The notes under the pieces are model-generated. The model worked only from the letters and a program-made list of their open reading frames with translations. It ran no database searches and was not told where the DNA came from. Positions 1 through 13,000 of a stretch of DNA of 64,000 bases are shown here, one piece after another (the stretch's first letter is position 1; each line of letters starts with the position of its first letter). Origin of the DNA: Bolinopsis microptera (taxonomy: Eukaryota > Ctenophora > Tentaculata > Lobata > Bolinopsidae); NCBI RefSeq assembly GCF_026151205.1, contig NC_087083.1:4628460-4692459 (forward strand), written 5' to 3'. The position numbers and the translations under genes were made by a program.

Positions 1-2085
1 TGAGTAAATTTTTCATATGAAATATGAATACCCCTTTAAACCCAAAAATTTCCTGAACCAGATCTACTCGCTAGTCCCCGTTTAGACATGTTTGTCTGCC
101 AATCGTGGGACCTGAGTCCCTTCATTGCCCCTGCATTGAAATCACACAATAACACACAAACTAGAATCACGGCAAATCGACATTCATCGCTTTTTCCCTC
201 GGGGTACTAAAAGGACCCGGTTTTTTAAATGGGCATGTACATTTCCCCCTGAAAACAGCATCATTTCAATACATGCTCTTTTTTTGTGATTTTTGACTCA
301 TTATGGGACTTTAACCATCTAAATTCCTAAATATTAGTTTTGCTGATATAATTGTATTGATAGAGTTCCCCTTGTTACAAACATTCCGTGATAATTTAAA
401 ATCAAAATTCATCATTTTAAAATACTTAGTCAAATTAACAATTTAAACCCCGTATTGAAATTTCACGTAACTCCACATTTAAACCGGGGATTTCCCTTTG
501 CACTTTTAACACCCCCAAAGGCCCCATCTCAAAAAGGGTTCAATTTAAACACCCTTTAGAAGCGGGCACACTCAAAATGTAAATTCCCCTCATTAGAGGG
601 GGCAAGAAAAAGAATATTTTGTGATTTCTGGGCCTTTTGGGTTTTAATTTTAAAATTTAAAAAATTAACAGATATTTAAAAAGGGAAGGGAAAGACTTAT
701 TATGTGACATTTGAAAACTTTTTGGGCCCCATTAAAAAATTTTTTTAACTTTCCCAACATACATCCTTTAGATACAAGTATTTTAAAAAAGCTTCAAAAC
801 AATTTTGGCAGTGAAAAAAACAATCTCTAAAATGGGCCACCGGTTTTTTTTGAAAAGTGGGGCCAAGTCAGTACAGGGTAAATAAAAGGCTGTAAAAAAC
901 ATGTTTCCCCAAAAATTTTATCAAATTTTTCCCCCCATCCCAACTAAATATTTTCATTTTTGTTTATTTTCCCTAATTAGGGGAAAGGTAATGGGTTTAA
1001 TTTGAGTTTTGGGGGGGTTTTAGGGAAAATTTTTTATAATCCTTTTAGAAAACCGTTTTTAAAGGGGTTTCCCCGAAAAAAAATAAAAAGCCCAAAGCTT
1101 TGGTGCCCATGTTTCCCAAAAAACTGGATTTCCCCAGGAGGATTTAAATTTTGCCAAAAATTTGGGAAAATTTTGGAACAAATTTGGAACACGGGGTTTT
1201 AACAAAACAATATTCTCAAACTTTTGGTTTTAGTGGGCCTAGGACTAATATAAACCCCTTTTTCCCACCCATTTTTAAAACCCTTCTGAGGGGAATTTGA
1301 GAAGAAGTTCTTTTTCGTTCATTTCCCGGGCATTCCAAAAGGGTAGTTTTTAAACGGGCTTTTTATGGTTCCTAGGCCTTTTTGCCTTTCGGCATAACCA
1401 TCTTAGAAATCCAAAATGAGGCCCTTCCCCGCACCAAATACGGCCAATACTGTTTATGTGCCCCTGTTCCAAATTTATGAATTCCCTCACCTTTCCCTCT
1501 TCTGGGTGGCGGGTGGCGGGGAATTCGATTTTCGTTTAAAAAAGAACCACATCAAATTTTCCAAAAATTTTAGATATTTTTTGCGGGGGCGGCGCGGGGC
1601 ACTGCCCTGTTTTTAAATTTTTAAAATTTTCCCCAGGGTAGCAGGTGTCAGAAATTTTCTGGGTTTTAATTGTGGGGGAATTTCCCCCTCATTTTTTATT
1701 ATTAATAATTTTTGGTTGACTTTTTTATTTTCCCCCGGAAAAATTTCTCACGGCGAAAAACGAACTCTAAGAATTTGGGGAATAACGGGAGTAGAAAAGG
1801 GAGCTAACTTTCCCCGTACTCAACGACATGGAAAAAAAATAGACAAAAAATACTCGCTTTACCCCCTAACAAAGTACTTGTGCTCGGGAAGGGAGAATTT
1901 GGCAAACGTTTGGGGCGAGAGATTTTCCCAAAGGGGAAAAGGTACAGTTTAAAAATGTATTAAAAAAACCTCTCAAAAACAACCCTTCCCGCTTTGGGGC
2001 CCGGCCATTTTCCCTTCAAACCTGCAAATTTACCCCCGCAGAGGTCACAAGAAACAAACGGAGGGACCCAAAAGACGAGAAAAAC

Positions 2086-2117
<32 letters not shown>

Positions 2118-4620
2118 GGGTTCCGGGGCAAGGACTTTCATCACTAGCACCCACCTTTTTGAAAAAATTTTTGATAGGGTTTAAAAGTAGGCATCTTCCC
2201 CGCAATCTGCGGGCCCAAACCCCCTTTGCAAACGAAAAACGGATATACCCTCTCTATTTTCAAGCTTTCAACCGGGACCCGAACGGACAACCTGTTTCTT
2301 AGACACAACTTCCCCCCTTAAAAACAGTGTCTTCTTTGGGATAACTGGGGATCGGGGAAGGGGGCGACACTGTGTAGACTTTAACCCTGAGGCCCTTTAT
2401 CAAAACTTCAGTCACAAACCTGACACCTTTCCCGGGGGGTTTCAATACGGGTTTTTTTGTCAGGGGTTCCAAACAGTTTCTTCTGGACCCCCATCTCATT
2501 TTGACAATCACCCGAGGGTAACCCGCCAGAGCCGGCTTTTCAATTTAGACGAGTTAGGGGTTTTTGGCACCTTTTGGGGGTTAAGTGAAATCATTTAAAA
2601 ATCAAACCCGCTTCCTCCAATCTTTCCCCTTCCCTTTTTCCTAGAAAAACAGACCTGGGGAAACCCTTCTAGGGGGCCGGACGTCACGGCGGATGTACGG
2701 AAAATACGGACAAGGGGGTGTACCTATACTTTTTTAAAAAAATTTCACATTTCGTCTGGGTTTTTTTATTTCCCCTTGCAAAACTAGTCGGGAGGTTCCC
2801 CAATTTTAGAACTAAAAAAATTTTAATAATTCAAAAGGTTGAAATTTTAACGGCTAAAACGGTTAATAAAAAATAAAGCGTTATCATTATTATGGGCCCC
2901 TAATCCTCAGGGTAAACCCCACTTGCGGGGCGAAAAAACAAAGCAGCAAGAATCGAAGAACAGAACCCCGACCCACAAATCTTTTTGGGGAAAAAGAGCA
3001 GGGTCTTGGGTCTAGGACAAAAAAACTTTTTTCTTTTTAATTTTCTAAAACTGTTTTCTTTTGATTTTTACAAACCAACCTTTTTATTAATAAACCCAAA
3101 TTTATTTCCTTTATAAAGTTTGATTTTAAAAACAAAAAAATTTAAAATTCTGAAATTTGGGGGGGGTTTTAAAAAGTGTTCCTTTAACTGGGTTTCCCTT
3201 TAACTTTCATCGAAACTTTTTCAAAATATTCTTCAGTGCCATCAACAAAAAAGTTTTTTTATTTTTACTGAACTGTGCCATAAATTTATAAATTTCCCCC
3301 TGTATTTTAAGGGGAAAAATTTTTTTAAAACTTTCCCCAAATTTAATTAATTAAGTTTTAAAATTAACGTATTTTAGAAATTTTTAAAACTAGTTTTTTT
3401 TCAGTATTTTTAAAATTTTTTCCCCTTTTATAGTTTTAACCCCATCCCTGTTTTTAGGGGTTATTTTAGATCCCTTTTCTTAGGGTAAACAAAAATAATA
3501 TATTATATAGGGGTTTAAAAAAAATATGAAGTTTTGATAATTAAAATTTAAATTAAAAAAAATTAATTGGGGTTTTACTGTTTTCCCCGTCCCTCCCAAA
3601 ATTCAGATCAAAGGGGGTGACCGGGACATGAAATTTTGGCCTGACCGGGACCGGGGGGCCGGGATACAAAATGGGGCTTGAAACCGGGGCCGGGGCCGGG
3701 TGAGTTAAAACAAATTTTCCGTGACCGGGAAAGGGAAACCCAAAAAATTTCTGGGGGTTTCTATCCTTTTACCGGGGGGGCCGGGACCCGGGACCGGGAC
3801 CAACAAAAACAAAAATTTTTTGGGGTGACCGGGGGTTTTTTACCGGATAGAAAACCGGGGGCCAAAAACTGGTATTCCAATTGAACAGCGAACTTTCATT
3901 ACATTATAAATTTAACAAAATTTTTAAATAAATAATAAAATAGGGAAAATTAAATTTTGAAAAAACTAAAAAAACCCCCTCAAAATGGGGGGATTGGGGG
4001 GCCCAATTACTACACCCAAAAATGTTTTAAATTTCTGATTTTCTCCCAAATTCACCCTCATTCCTCAAATAACCCCCTGTTTTTCCCCCCTTAAGGGCCA
4101 AATTAAATACAAAATGAAGGTACTAAATAATTTAAAAAGGATAGGTTTTTTAAAAATTTTTGCTGTTAACCGGGGTAACAATGAGTGTACGGCTAAAAAG
4201 AGCGTTCTTTCCCCGGGGTGTTGCCCCAATATCCCAATTTGTGGGGTGTCCGACACTTTAAAAATTTATAAGGAGCGCTTTGGGGTGAATTCCAACGTAA
4301 AATTTCTCACAAACCCCAAGGGAAAGGGAGGTTTAAAATGCAATTTTTGGGCCAAAGGGTTTTGGGGGCCTTTACTGTCACCAAAATGTAAATAGATCGA
4401 AACCCAGAAATTAGATTTTTACTGTCAGTTTGTGATACTGTACATATATTATTGAAGTAAAACTAAAAAATTTTTTTTTTAATTGAATTTCCCATTGGAA
4501 TTTTTTTTTGTATCAAAAAAGAAAATTTTTTTCCCAATTTTTTTTTTTTTTTTTTTAAAGGGGTTTTTTTTTCTTTTTTTTTTGGGCTTAAAACCCCAAT
4601 GAATGGAATTTTCGCCCGAG
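1..4620. other. Homopolymer-inflated region, probably poor consensus
   Basis: Almost every short run is expanded into blocks of three to eight identical bases (cccc, gggg, aaaa, tttt), with a G run of more than 20 bases near 2088-2114. From about 4.6 kb onward the texture changes abruptly to ordinary AT-rich sequence. No open frame here looks like a protein; those present are rich in Lys/Phe/Gly/Pro, as expected from homopolymers. A (ggnccggg)-type patch at 3640-3870 repeats GACCGGG. The pattern resembles an uncorrected long-read contig end rather than biology. No gene is supported in this stretch. Confidence 0.6.
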
Positions 4621-7070
4621 CCCCAAAAGCAGATAATTTTGGCCACTGTTCATAAACATATTCATAAGAATAACTGCGGTTTAACTGTACACTGTAGAAC
4701 AAGCTGTAGCTAGACTGGTTTTCTTTTCTCAGGCAAGCATTTTAACCCTGTGTCTTAAAAGGTGACTCTGAATCAGTGTCCGAAAATGCATCGATTCAAG
4801 TTGGTTTCAACTGCCGGGGGCTTTATATTACATTTACTGAGCGGCAATCAGCCTGTAATTCTGACAAATCTCTATTCGGTTTATGAAAATTACAGTCCTG
4901 TTTATGAACATTATAGCCTTGACATACGTTGCATTTACTATACTGTGAATACAATCAATAATACTGATAGTTTGTCTATGTGACAATTGTGTAGATAAAT
5001 TTACAACACGCCGAGTTCACATAACAAATAAGCAAGCATTTTCGATCATCAACGCTATGCGCGCTCAATTCACAATGACCACACGCTTAGTAACCATAAC
5101 AACGCGCAGTAAGCGCTCGATTCAATTCCAGTATATTGCGACGAGTGTTTACATCACTAAATTAGCTGTAACTTTGTGTGATTAGCTGCGATCTTGCTAA
5201 TTTTAAGGCGCTGTGGCTAAAATCATCCACCGAACCAACAGGCAAAATTTCAGAAATATCGCACCCAGCGCCCATTTCGACCTCACGAGTAATCAGCTCA
5301 CGAGTAATCAGCTCCCGGCGCGAAAACAAAGCGCGAGCGCCAGAAAAATAAGACATTTTTCGCGCGAACTTGTAAATTTACTTACGCCGCGCAGAGATGT
5401 GCCTTCATGGTGTATCCATATATATATCTCTGATATTTGGGATACGTAACATGTATCAAGTAATAGTATAAGTAAGCTAGAGCTTTAACTTGACGGATAT
5501 CAAATTTCTTCGAAGTACTAATAGTAGCGCGCGCCGCTTTCTTCTCGTAATGCTATGGCCCGAGGCAATTGTGATTTGTGCTACGAGTACGAAGTAGCAC
5601 ATTTATTTTACTTCATTTCTCTCCCGGATTTGTGAGGCTGATAAGAGAGGCACCATTAATTCATGATTCCGATCTATCTGTGATATTTTCAGCGGACAAT
5701 CAATTTTGTAAATCGAAGTAATAAAAAACTTGCATTCGCGGTTCATTTCAAGATCTCAAAGTATTATAAAATAAATCCATCACATAATAACGTTTTCAAA
5801 CCTCACCTTTTTTTGATCTAGAAGTACATCCGAACGCGAAGAACGAATTCGTGAAACTAAAACGATAGGACTCGGCTCTAACACACATTGCATTTTGAAA
5901 TTACCGATAAAATATGACATTATCGCTTAACTATCTCGGTAAAGGAATTACCAAGTTTCAAAATATGCCACAGCTACAGGGAGACTAATGACTAAATGAG
6001 TAAAGTGCAAAGCAGCAGTTTCTTTGCACTTTAGTCTCCCTGTGATGCGTTAAACTTAAAGCCCTTTCAAATTTATTCCAACGTTAACAATTATACCATC
6101 TTAAACCAGCTCTAGCGCACATTTCATTTTGAAATTACCGATCAAATATGACATAGCCTAACTTAAATTGCGTTAAATACCCTTTAAAATCTAATCAATC
6201 GTTTAGTTTTACAATTAAACCATCTTTAGTTTTACCACGCTGCACGCAAGACTAAAGATTCCTCTGAACTCTCCTCGCACTTCTGACACAAAAAACTGAT
6301 CAATTTATGATGACGAATAATTATTGATAACTAATCAATCATTTTAACTAATCAATCATTTTCGTCAATTTAAAACATATAGAAACAAAAGAAAAATAAT
6401 GAAATAAAAGATTAAAGATGTGACATATATTCTGATGAGCTCTCTTCATCACCTTTTTAATTTTAATGGAAATGTACATGACTTACACCATCGGTAACAA
6501 TAGAAAATGATTAGCATTAATTAATTACTATTGTTACTATTTTTAATCAATTTTCAAATTAGAATCATTTATTAAGCATTGAAAATTAATTATTGTGAAA
6601 TTAAGCATTCGGTTACCAATAGTGTTTACGAACTTGAATTAATTCACAATTCAAAAAAGAAGTTGCCACAAATTGCAAAATAGTGTTACAGTAAACAAAC
6701 CTGTAATTGGGTTACATTAATCTAACCATGAAAATAAATCAGCAAAAACATGAGGAAAATTAATCAATTACCTATAGAACTAATTGATCAGTTAATCAAC
6801 TAATTAATTAATTAAATTAAGGGGAGGGGCGATTTAAATATGTACATATTTTTAGGAAAAAAGGTTGCGTATCAAATATTTCGAACAGCTTTTCATTCTT
6901 TCAATTACCAAAATAACGAAGAGTTCGCACAGTAAAAGGGTAGAAACAGCTCACTAAGGCTCAGTTCCTTATTTTATGGTATCAAATTTTATCGCCACGC
7001 CACGTTCTGAGGTATCATCTGTAAACGAATAATCCCTTAGATCTTTATAAATTGTGACGCAGTGCCTGGT
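4621..7070. other. Non-coding AT-rich stretch with minor repeats
   Basis: No supported gene. A segment around 5878-5925 recurs in diverged form at 6108-6155 (both contain the 18-base run attttgaaattaccgatm with m = a or c). A hairpin lies at about 5976-6043: an acagggagactaa arm and its complement ttagtctccctgt flank a gtgcaaag/ctttgcac inner stem. Several atcaatcattt repeats occur near 6330-6360. Confidence 0.5.
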
Positions 7071-7078
7071 TATAGTTA

Positions 7079-7395
7079 CTAGCAGGAACCCGTCTAACCC
7101 TAAAATGGTGTCAAGACTCAAGAGACTAAAACAATTATTACCTATTTAATTCGCGTTTTTGACACCACTTGGGGTACCAAATTTTGGGCTCTAAAACTCC
7201 TATTTCTTGGCCAATTTTTTATTTTTTCATGCTGATTTGAAGGCCATTAAAGCATTTGACCCAGTCAAAAAAGTTTCAGTTGTATATCTTTGACGGTTTT
7301 TGCAGAAATTCGCGTTAAAGTTGATGCCGTGGTGTCAGTAAAATGGCACGGATAAATAAATATATATATATCGTCTCGCTTTATATATAGTAAGA
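7079..7395 (+). repeat. Dispersed repeat family A, copy 1
   Basis: This roughly 310-bp segment begins tagcaggaacccgtcta and ends in tcgtctcgctttatatatag. It recurs at 8412-8645 and 28204-28452, with an inverted tail fragment at 8105-8150. The shared core includes gttgatgccgtggt and tcatgctgattt. There is no coding capacity, so it is probably a short non-autonomous element. Family unknown. Confidence 0.65.
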
Positions 7396-8104
7396 TACTG
7401 TTATAGCTAGCTGTGAATGAAAAATATTCGAGTTCATTTTTTTCGAATGAAGGTTCATTTTTGAATTTATTTGATAGTTTGGATAGTCGGATCGAGCTAA
7501 ATTTTATTGAATTGTGTTTGGCCATTCGAATTACGTTTGTCCTGAAAAAATTAGAACTGTACCTTCTCAGATGACCGAGATATGAAGCATAACGAGTTTA
7601 TTCATTACGTGTGATCAGGTGATTGGTTAACCTAATCACGTGATTAGGTGACCCAGTTAACCACCCCGTTAAACGTTATGGGAATTATGAGAATTGTTAA
7701 GAGTGCCCAATTAAGGTGTCGTGTCACGGTGTCACATGATCACCCAGTCAATTTTGTTAACGAGATACAGAAAATGCTTGATAACTTCGTTATTTCTAAT
7801 CCGTTTTGCCTCATGTTTCAGATCATAATATGCAACATTTAATAATCTACCGTCTCTGAAAAAAAATTAGGCGTTCAGCATGTTCAGAGAAAACAATATT
7901 TAATTATAGGTGTTTTAATATTGAATGAGCGTGGTCTAAAATATTCGAATTTTCAAATTTTGACGACGGAATCCTCGAACCAGTAAAGCAGTAAGTACAG
8001 TATACCATCTGCAAAGGAACAGCTCTCAAATATAAAACACGGCGGAGCTATTAAGGCCAACGTATGTCCACTGACTTTTGGCCCAACCTGTATAATTAAT
8101 GAAG

Positions 8105-8150
8105 AATAAAGCGAGACGATGTAATATATCTGTTGCCATTTTATTGACAC
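8105..8150 (-). repeat. Dispersed repeat family A, inverted end fragment
   Basis: Read on the minus strand it matches the 3' tail of family A: ggtgtcaataaaatgg followed by tcgtctcgctttat. Only the tail is recognisable, lying between copies 1 and 2. Confidence 0.5.
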
Positions 8151-8411
8151 CACGAGATCAAATTTAATAAGACTTTCTGCGGAATAAATAAGATCACAGA
8201 TAGTATAATATTATTTCACAACTTAACCACTTATGGTTAAATCTGTAAAGATTGCACAATTTGTCGAGACACGTTGTTATGGTACTACTCAACTCGTGCT
8301 GACTTATGTAAGTGGTATTATATTTCGTAGGTTAATGACAGACTCCTACGAAGTATATCAGTAAACGAATATTCCCTAGGCCTAAGTTGATGTTACTAGT
8401 ATAGTAATAAA

Positions 8412-8645
8412 TAAAATTAACTAGTAGGAACCCGTCAATACTCAAGAGACTAAATAAATTATTACCTATTTAATTCGCGTTTTTGACACCTCTTGGGGGT
8501 CCAAATTTTGGGCACTAAAATTTTTATTTCTTGGCCAATTTTTTAGTTTTTCATGCTGATTTTTGCGGAAAATCGTGTTAAAGTTGATGCCGTGGTATCA
8601 GTAAAATGTTACGGATATATATCGTCTCGCTTTATATATAGTAGG
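8412..8645 (+). repeat. Dispersed repeat family A, copy 2
   Basis: Second direct copy, with several internal deletions relative to copy 1 (the gaccattaaagcatttgacc block is missing). It ends in the same tcgtctcgctttatatatag tail. Confidence 0.65.
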
Positions 8646-8885
8646 ATGACCATTAATGACAATGTCAGTATTGGCAAAATAAAAAATACTGAAACTAATT
8701 ATAATGGTCGTTGCATCCCCCCTCCCCCGACGAAGCTGAATGCGTTATATAACTAATATTCAGCCTTTGATGCTTGCCTATTGTGACGCAGTGCAATGTC
8801 CATGGCTAGATATGATTGAATTTTGCACCCACTTTAAAATAGTTGTAGCACAATGCGATATATTATCATTTCACTTAATGGGACT

Positions 8886-8891
8886 TTTATT
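8886..8891 (-). promoter_or_regulatory. Candidate polyadenylation signal for TECPR2-like gene
   Basis: Reads AATAAA on the minus strand, about 130 nt downstream of the TECPR2-like stop codon at 9024. It is the nearest canonical hexamer in the right orientation. The cleavage site was not determined. Confidence 0.45.
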
Positions 8892-9023
8892 AGACTGTGG
8901 GTAACATTTAAATTTAGTGCTTATCACACCGTACCATTCTCTCCATAAGGAACATCGAAAACTCAGCAAAAAAGGGTATTAATTGCTAATTGACAATCGC
9001 CCCCTCCCCCCTCAATGAGCAGG

Positions 9024-10018
9024 TCACACAACCTCCCAGCCCTCTTCAGCAGGACTAGACCCCACCTGATTAACATGCCCTTTATCTGGAACAGTCCTGA
9101 CTCTCCTCCTATACAGGAGATTAGACCTTCCGCTTTGACACCAGACTCCCCCACCCTTCAAGGTAGTGATAAGAGACACAGAGCCGTCTGGTGGTGGACC
9201 TGGTACCTTTCTCCAGTAGTTACCCGCGGGGAGGGTGGGGCAAGCCCCGTAACGGTATACAAGGTGCTGGGAAGTGGATAAAGCCACCACGCCCTCGTGA
9301 GCCGCGCGCACGTGCAAACACTGCAGTCCAGGCACTTGTTCCCAGTCTGATCCTACTGGTAGTGAATATGAAACACCAGTTCTGACATACACACTGTTCC
9401 TCCCATCCACACCCCAGACTAGGGAACCTGCTGAGGAGACTTCTCGAAACTTTAAAGAGTTTGATTCTACTCTCACCCAAGCTTGTACGATGTCTTTTCC
9501 GGCGTAACAACCAGTTCTAAACCAGGGCGTGCCGGTTGTGTCAACCGCCCAAACCCCTCTATCTGAACAACTGAGTTTATGAAGGAGCACCCCCATTAGT
9601 TGGGTCATGTTTAGAGTTTGCCAGTGTGTTCCAAGCACGTCATCTCGAGCTAGTCCCTCTCTAACGTGGATCTGACCGCTCTGATCTACAGCCCATAACA
9701 CGTTAGTGGTAGCGGCTATATGTACTACCCTACCCTGGGAACAGGGTGGTTCCAGTGGACGAGGTGGTGAAGACCTAGTGAAACACACTATATCCCCCGC
9801 CATAGTCAGCCCCCAAACAGGACCGGAAATGTCCGGATACGCTCCTTCCCCCGCTAGTGTTTGCCACTGTTCCCGTCTCCCGCTGATCAATGTCCGGGAT
9901 ATGTTGGCCCAGTTGTGGCCGGTTATGATGCCGTAGCGTCGGTGTAGTGTGTTGTAGTTGCTGAGGAGCCAGACACCACCTTCTGCTGAGGTGCACACCT
10001 GGGAGAAGTGGGTTAGGT
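9024..10018 (-). CDS. TECPR2: TECPR2-like last exon: tectonin repeats and C-terminal LIR
   Basis: About 331 codons ending in TGA at 9024-9026. It contains at least five tectonin-type repeats, recognisable by GGVWLL, GPVWGL, RGVWAVD, SLVWGVDGRNSVYVRTG and LVYRYG. The protein ends EEGWEVV, an acidic W-x-x-V LC3-interacting motif at the extreme C-terminus, as in vertebrate TECPR2. Two acceptors are possible: AG at 10019-10020 (start 10018, adding LTHFSQ) or AG at 9999-10000 (start 9998). The first fits tectonin spacing better. Neither joins in phase to the exon at 23310 unless another exon intervenes. Confidence 0.88.
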
Positions 10019-13000
10019 CTGGTGTTTACTGGAGCCTATAGCTGAGGAGTACTGATAATTAGTTTAATTATTATCAATTAGATAATTAGTTTGGTGGCGA
10101 GGGGCCGTGGTATTTTCAAAATCTCTCTCTCTGGGGTTTCTTGGATGAAATTTTAATATGGAGTCAAAGTTTAAGGGTCCTTAGGCGCCTGGAAAAAATA
10201 TGCTCTAATTTTTCCATCATGGATCCAGATTTAATAGTCTTTGTATGGTTGCTGGGACTATGGACAACACATTTCTGCTGAGAACAGCTTTAGCTTGCCG
10301 CAAATTTTTCCCAGACATTATTCATATAATAACCTAACTCCTTAACTACAACTACCAGCTATCCCATTTATACGATATCCTTCTAACGGTTCATTTGATG
10401 ACCACTTAGTGATTAAATCTTAAAGCCGTTGAATTGATGATCAAACGGTTTGGAGCACCACTCAATTTTATTTGACGATCTAGTTTTGGCAAGCTGGATG
10501 GCTGGGTCATTGAACGAACCCTCCATATTCGGGAATATTTTTTATCTAACCAGCAAATGCTCATTATAAGTGCTGATATCTCATAATATGAAGAGTTGGG
10601 AAACCTGTTTGACATCAAGAGTTCGTCTCCTCATTGAAAAGAGTCCGACTGTATGTGTGACAAAGTTACTTCCCAGCTGTTCGCTTACACTGAAATTATT
10701 ATTATTATTGACAGGATCATACAGTACAAATAGAATCCGTGGTAAAAACATCTTAACAAGTTTACACCGTAATCTGTACAAAAACTACAAAATATTTATC
10801 CAACTGCAACATTGTCTACAGTGAGCTATATCCTTTATTTCATTTGAAATGGTTAACATACTGTCAGAGTACTGTTACTCTTTTTTATCATTTTGGAAGA
10901 TTGGAAGATTGAACAATTCTATGTGTAAAACTCCGATTTACCGCGCCCCGATTTACCGCAAACCCCGATTTACCGCAAACCCAGATTTACCGCGGCTATT
11001 TCCTCCCCACAAATACTATTAGAGTTTAACATGCATAATGTAAACAAACAAAACCCCGATTTACCGCGGTTGTTTCCTTTCCCCTAAACTCTGCGGTTAG
11101 TCTGGGTTTTACTGTAATAGAATTCGAGTATTACGGTGGCCGCCGTGGCCGGTGGGGTCATTTAACATTTTGAATAATTGGATTTTTTCCCCAGATAATT
11201 TTTTCTTGGGGTAATTTTGGACGATGGTTTGGAAAAAAAGTGGGGTCATTTTGGACACGACTTAAAGCTGTTTGCCAAGTTTCATAGTACGTAGGTATTG
11301 TTATAATGTGTTTTCCAGAGATCTTAGTCGGGAAGAAAATACTGAAGTCGGGAAGAAAACGAGATTTGTGACCTTTGAATAAACGAGATTTTGATGGGGT
11401 AATTTGAACATATAAATACCAATTTAAATAAAGCGGTCGAAGAACAGTTCAAAACGATTTTTAAATGGGATAAAGCGTTGCTGGTAAACATCTCCTTAAA
11501 TATGACGGTGGCCAGCAGTCCTTTTTTCATATAATCATAATCTAAATACTATAATATTCGGAATTGTCGGACCACTTTAATTGGGAAAGTCGGAGAGTTC
11601 AGAGTAGAGTTTAAGGAGAGTAGAGGATTATGTCATACAATATACTAATGCTTAAAAATACAAAGTTACAACGAATTCTTCATGTTATAAATCCTGGGTT
11701 TGGACAGGATATGACCTGTTTAAAATATTTCCATCACGTTACATTACATAATTCTCAATAAATGTAATAGATTTGTTATAGTGTTGTAATTAGTTTTTAT
11801 GACATCATGTTTTTGTTTCATGGAGCAGTTACAGCTTCCGAAAATATTCTCATCATCCTACCATATGAAGACGTGAATATTTTCGGAAGCCGTATTTAAA
11901 TTGCTCCACGAAAGAAAAACCCCCTCATTTCACATCAGAATTAATTTGAAATGAAACATAGTTGTGGTTGTCAATTAAACTTTATCTACGTAATTTAAAA
12001 TTATGATTATCTACGTAATTTAAAATTATGATTACCGGGCCATTTAAAGCCAGATCAGACTATTTCAAATTATAACATACCATTCAGTATAGTCTGAGAC
12101 GAAACGGAATCTCGTTAGCTTTTCGTGTTAAAAGCGATTTCTCAACGGTTATCACCTCTCTAGATGATTCTCAAAACATTTGGACTTTATTGCATTTTTG
12201 CAATAAAGGCCACACCCTTTTTCAGGGTTTTGCGGTCACTCGAATTTTTGTATTTCAGTCCAGGAAGGTCTTAAAGACTATTCCGATACACCAAAATGTG
12301 TCTAATAGCCACATTTATATAGGGGGGGGGGGGGTGTCACGTCCGTCTATGTCCGTCTATGTCCTGTCCTTTTTGGATTCTATGAGACAACGGACGTGTT
12401 TTTTGGGACATAGGCGGACACGGACGGACATTGGCGGACTCGGACGGACATTGGCGGACTTGGACGGACATTTGCGGACCCGGACGGACATTGGCGGACT
12501 CGGACGGACATTGGTGGACATAAGCAGACATTGGTGGACAAACATTTTGAGAATTTTTCGCAACTTCTATGTATTATAATTTTGAGGAGGAGGAGAACTG
12601 AAGAGTACTGACTACTGAAGAGTACTGAGGAGGATGGCTGAGGAGGATGGCTGAGGAGGATGGCTGTGGGATGACTGAGGAGGATGACTGAGGAGGATGA
12701 CTGAGGAGGATGACTGAGAGGGAGGAGGATCAGGAAGACCCAGGAGGAGGAGGAGGGGGACCCAGGAAGAGGAGCTAGGAGGAGGAGGAGGAGAACTGAG
12801 GAGGAGGACTGGGGAGGAGGAGGACTGTTGAAAACTGATGAGGAGGACTGAGGACGAGGAGGAGGAGTAGGAGGAGGACTGAGGAGGGGAGGAGGAAGAG
12901 GACTGGGGAGGATCAGAAAGACCCAGGAGGAGGACCCAGGAGGAGGACCCAGGAGGAGGATGAGGAGGAGGATGAGGAGGACTGAGGAGGATGAGGAGGA

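Noticed and set aside
2083-2125. G run followed by ttaggg, possible telomere
   Set aside because: Only one ttaggg follows a homopolymer in the low-quality region; no repeat array.
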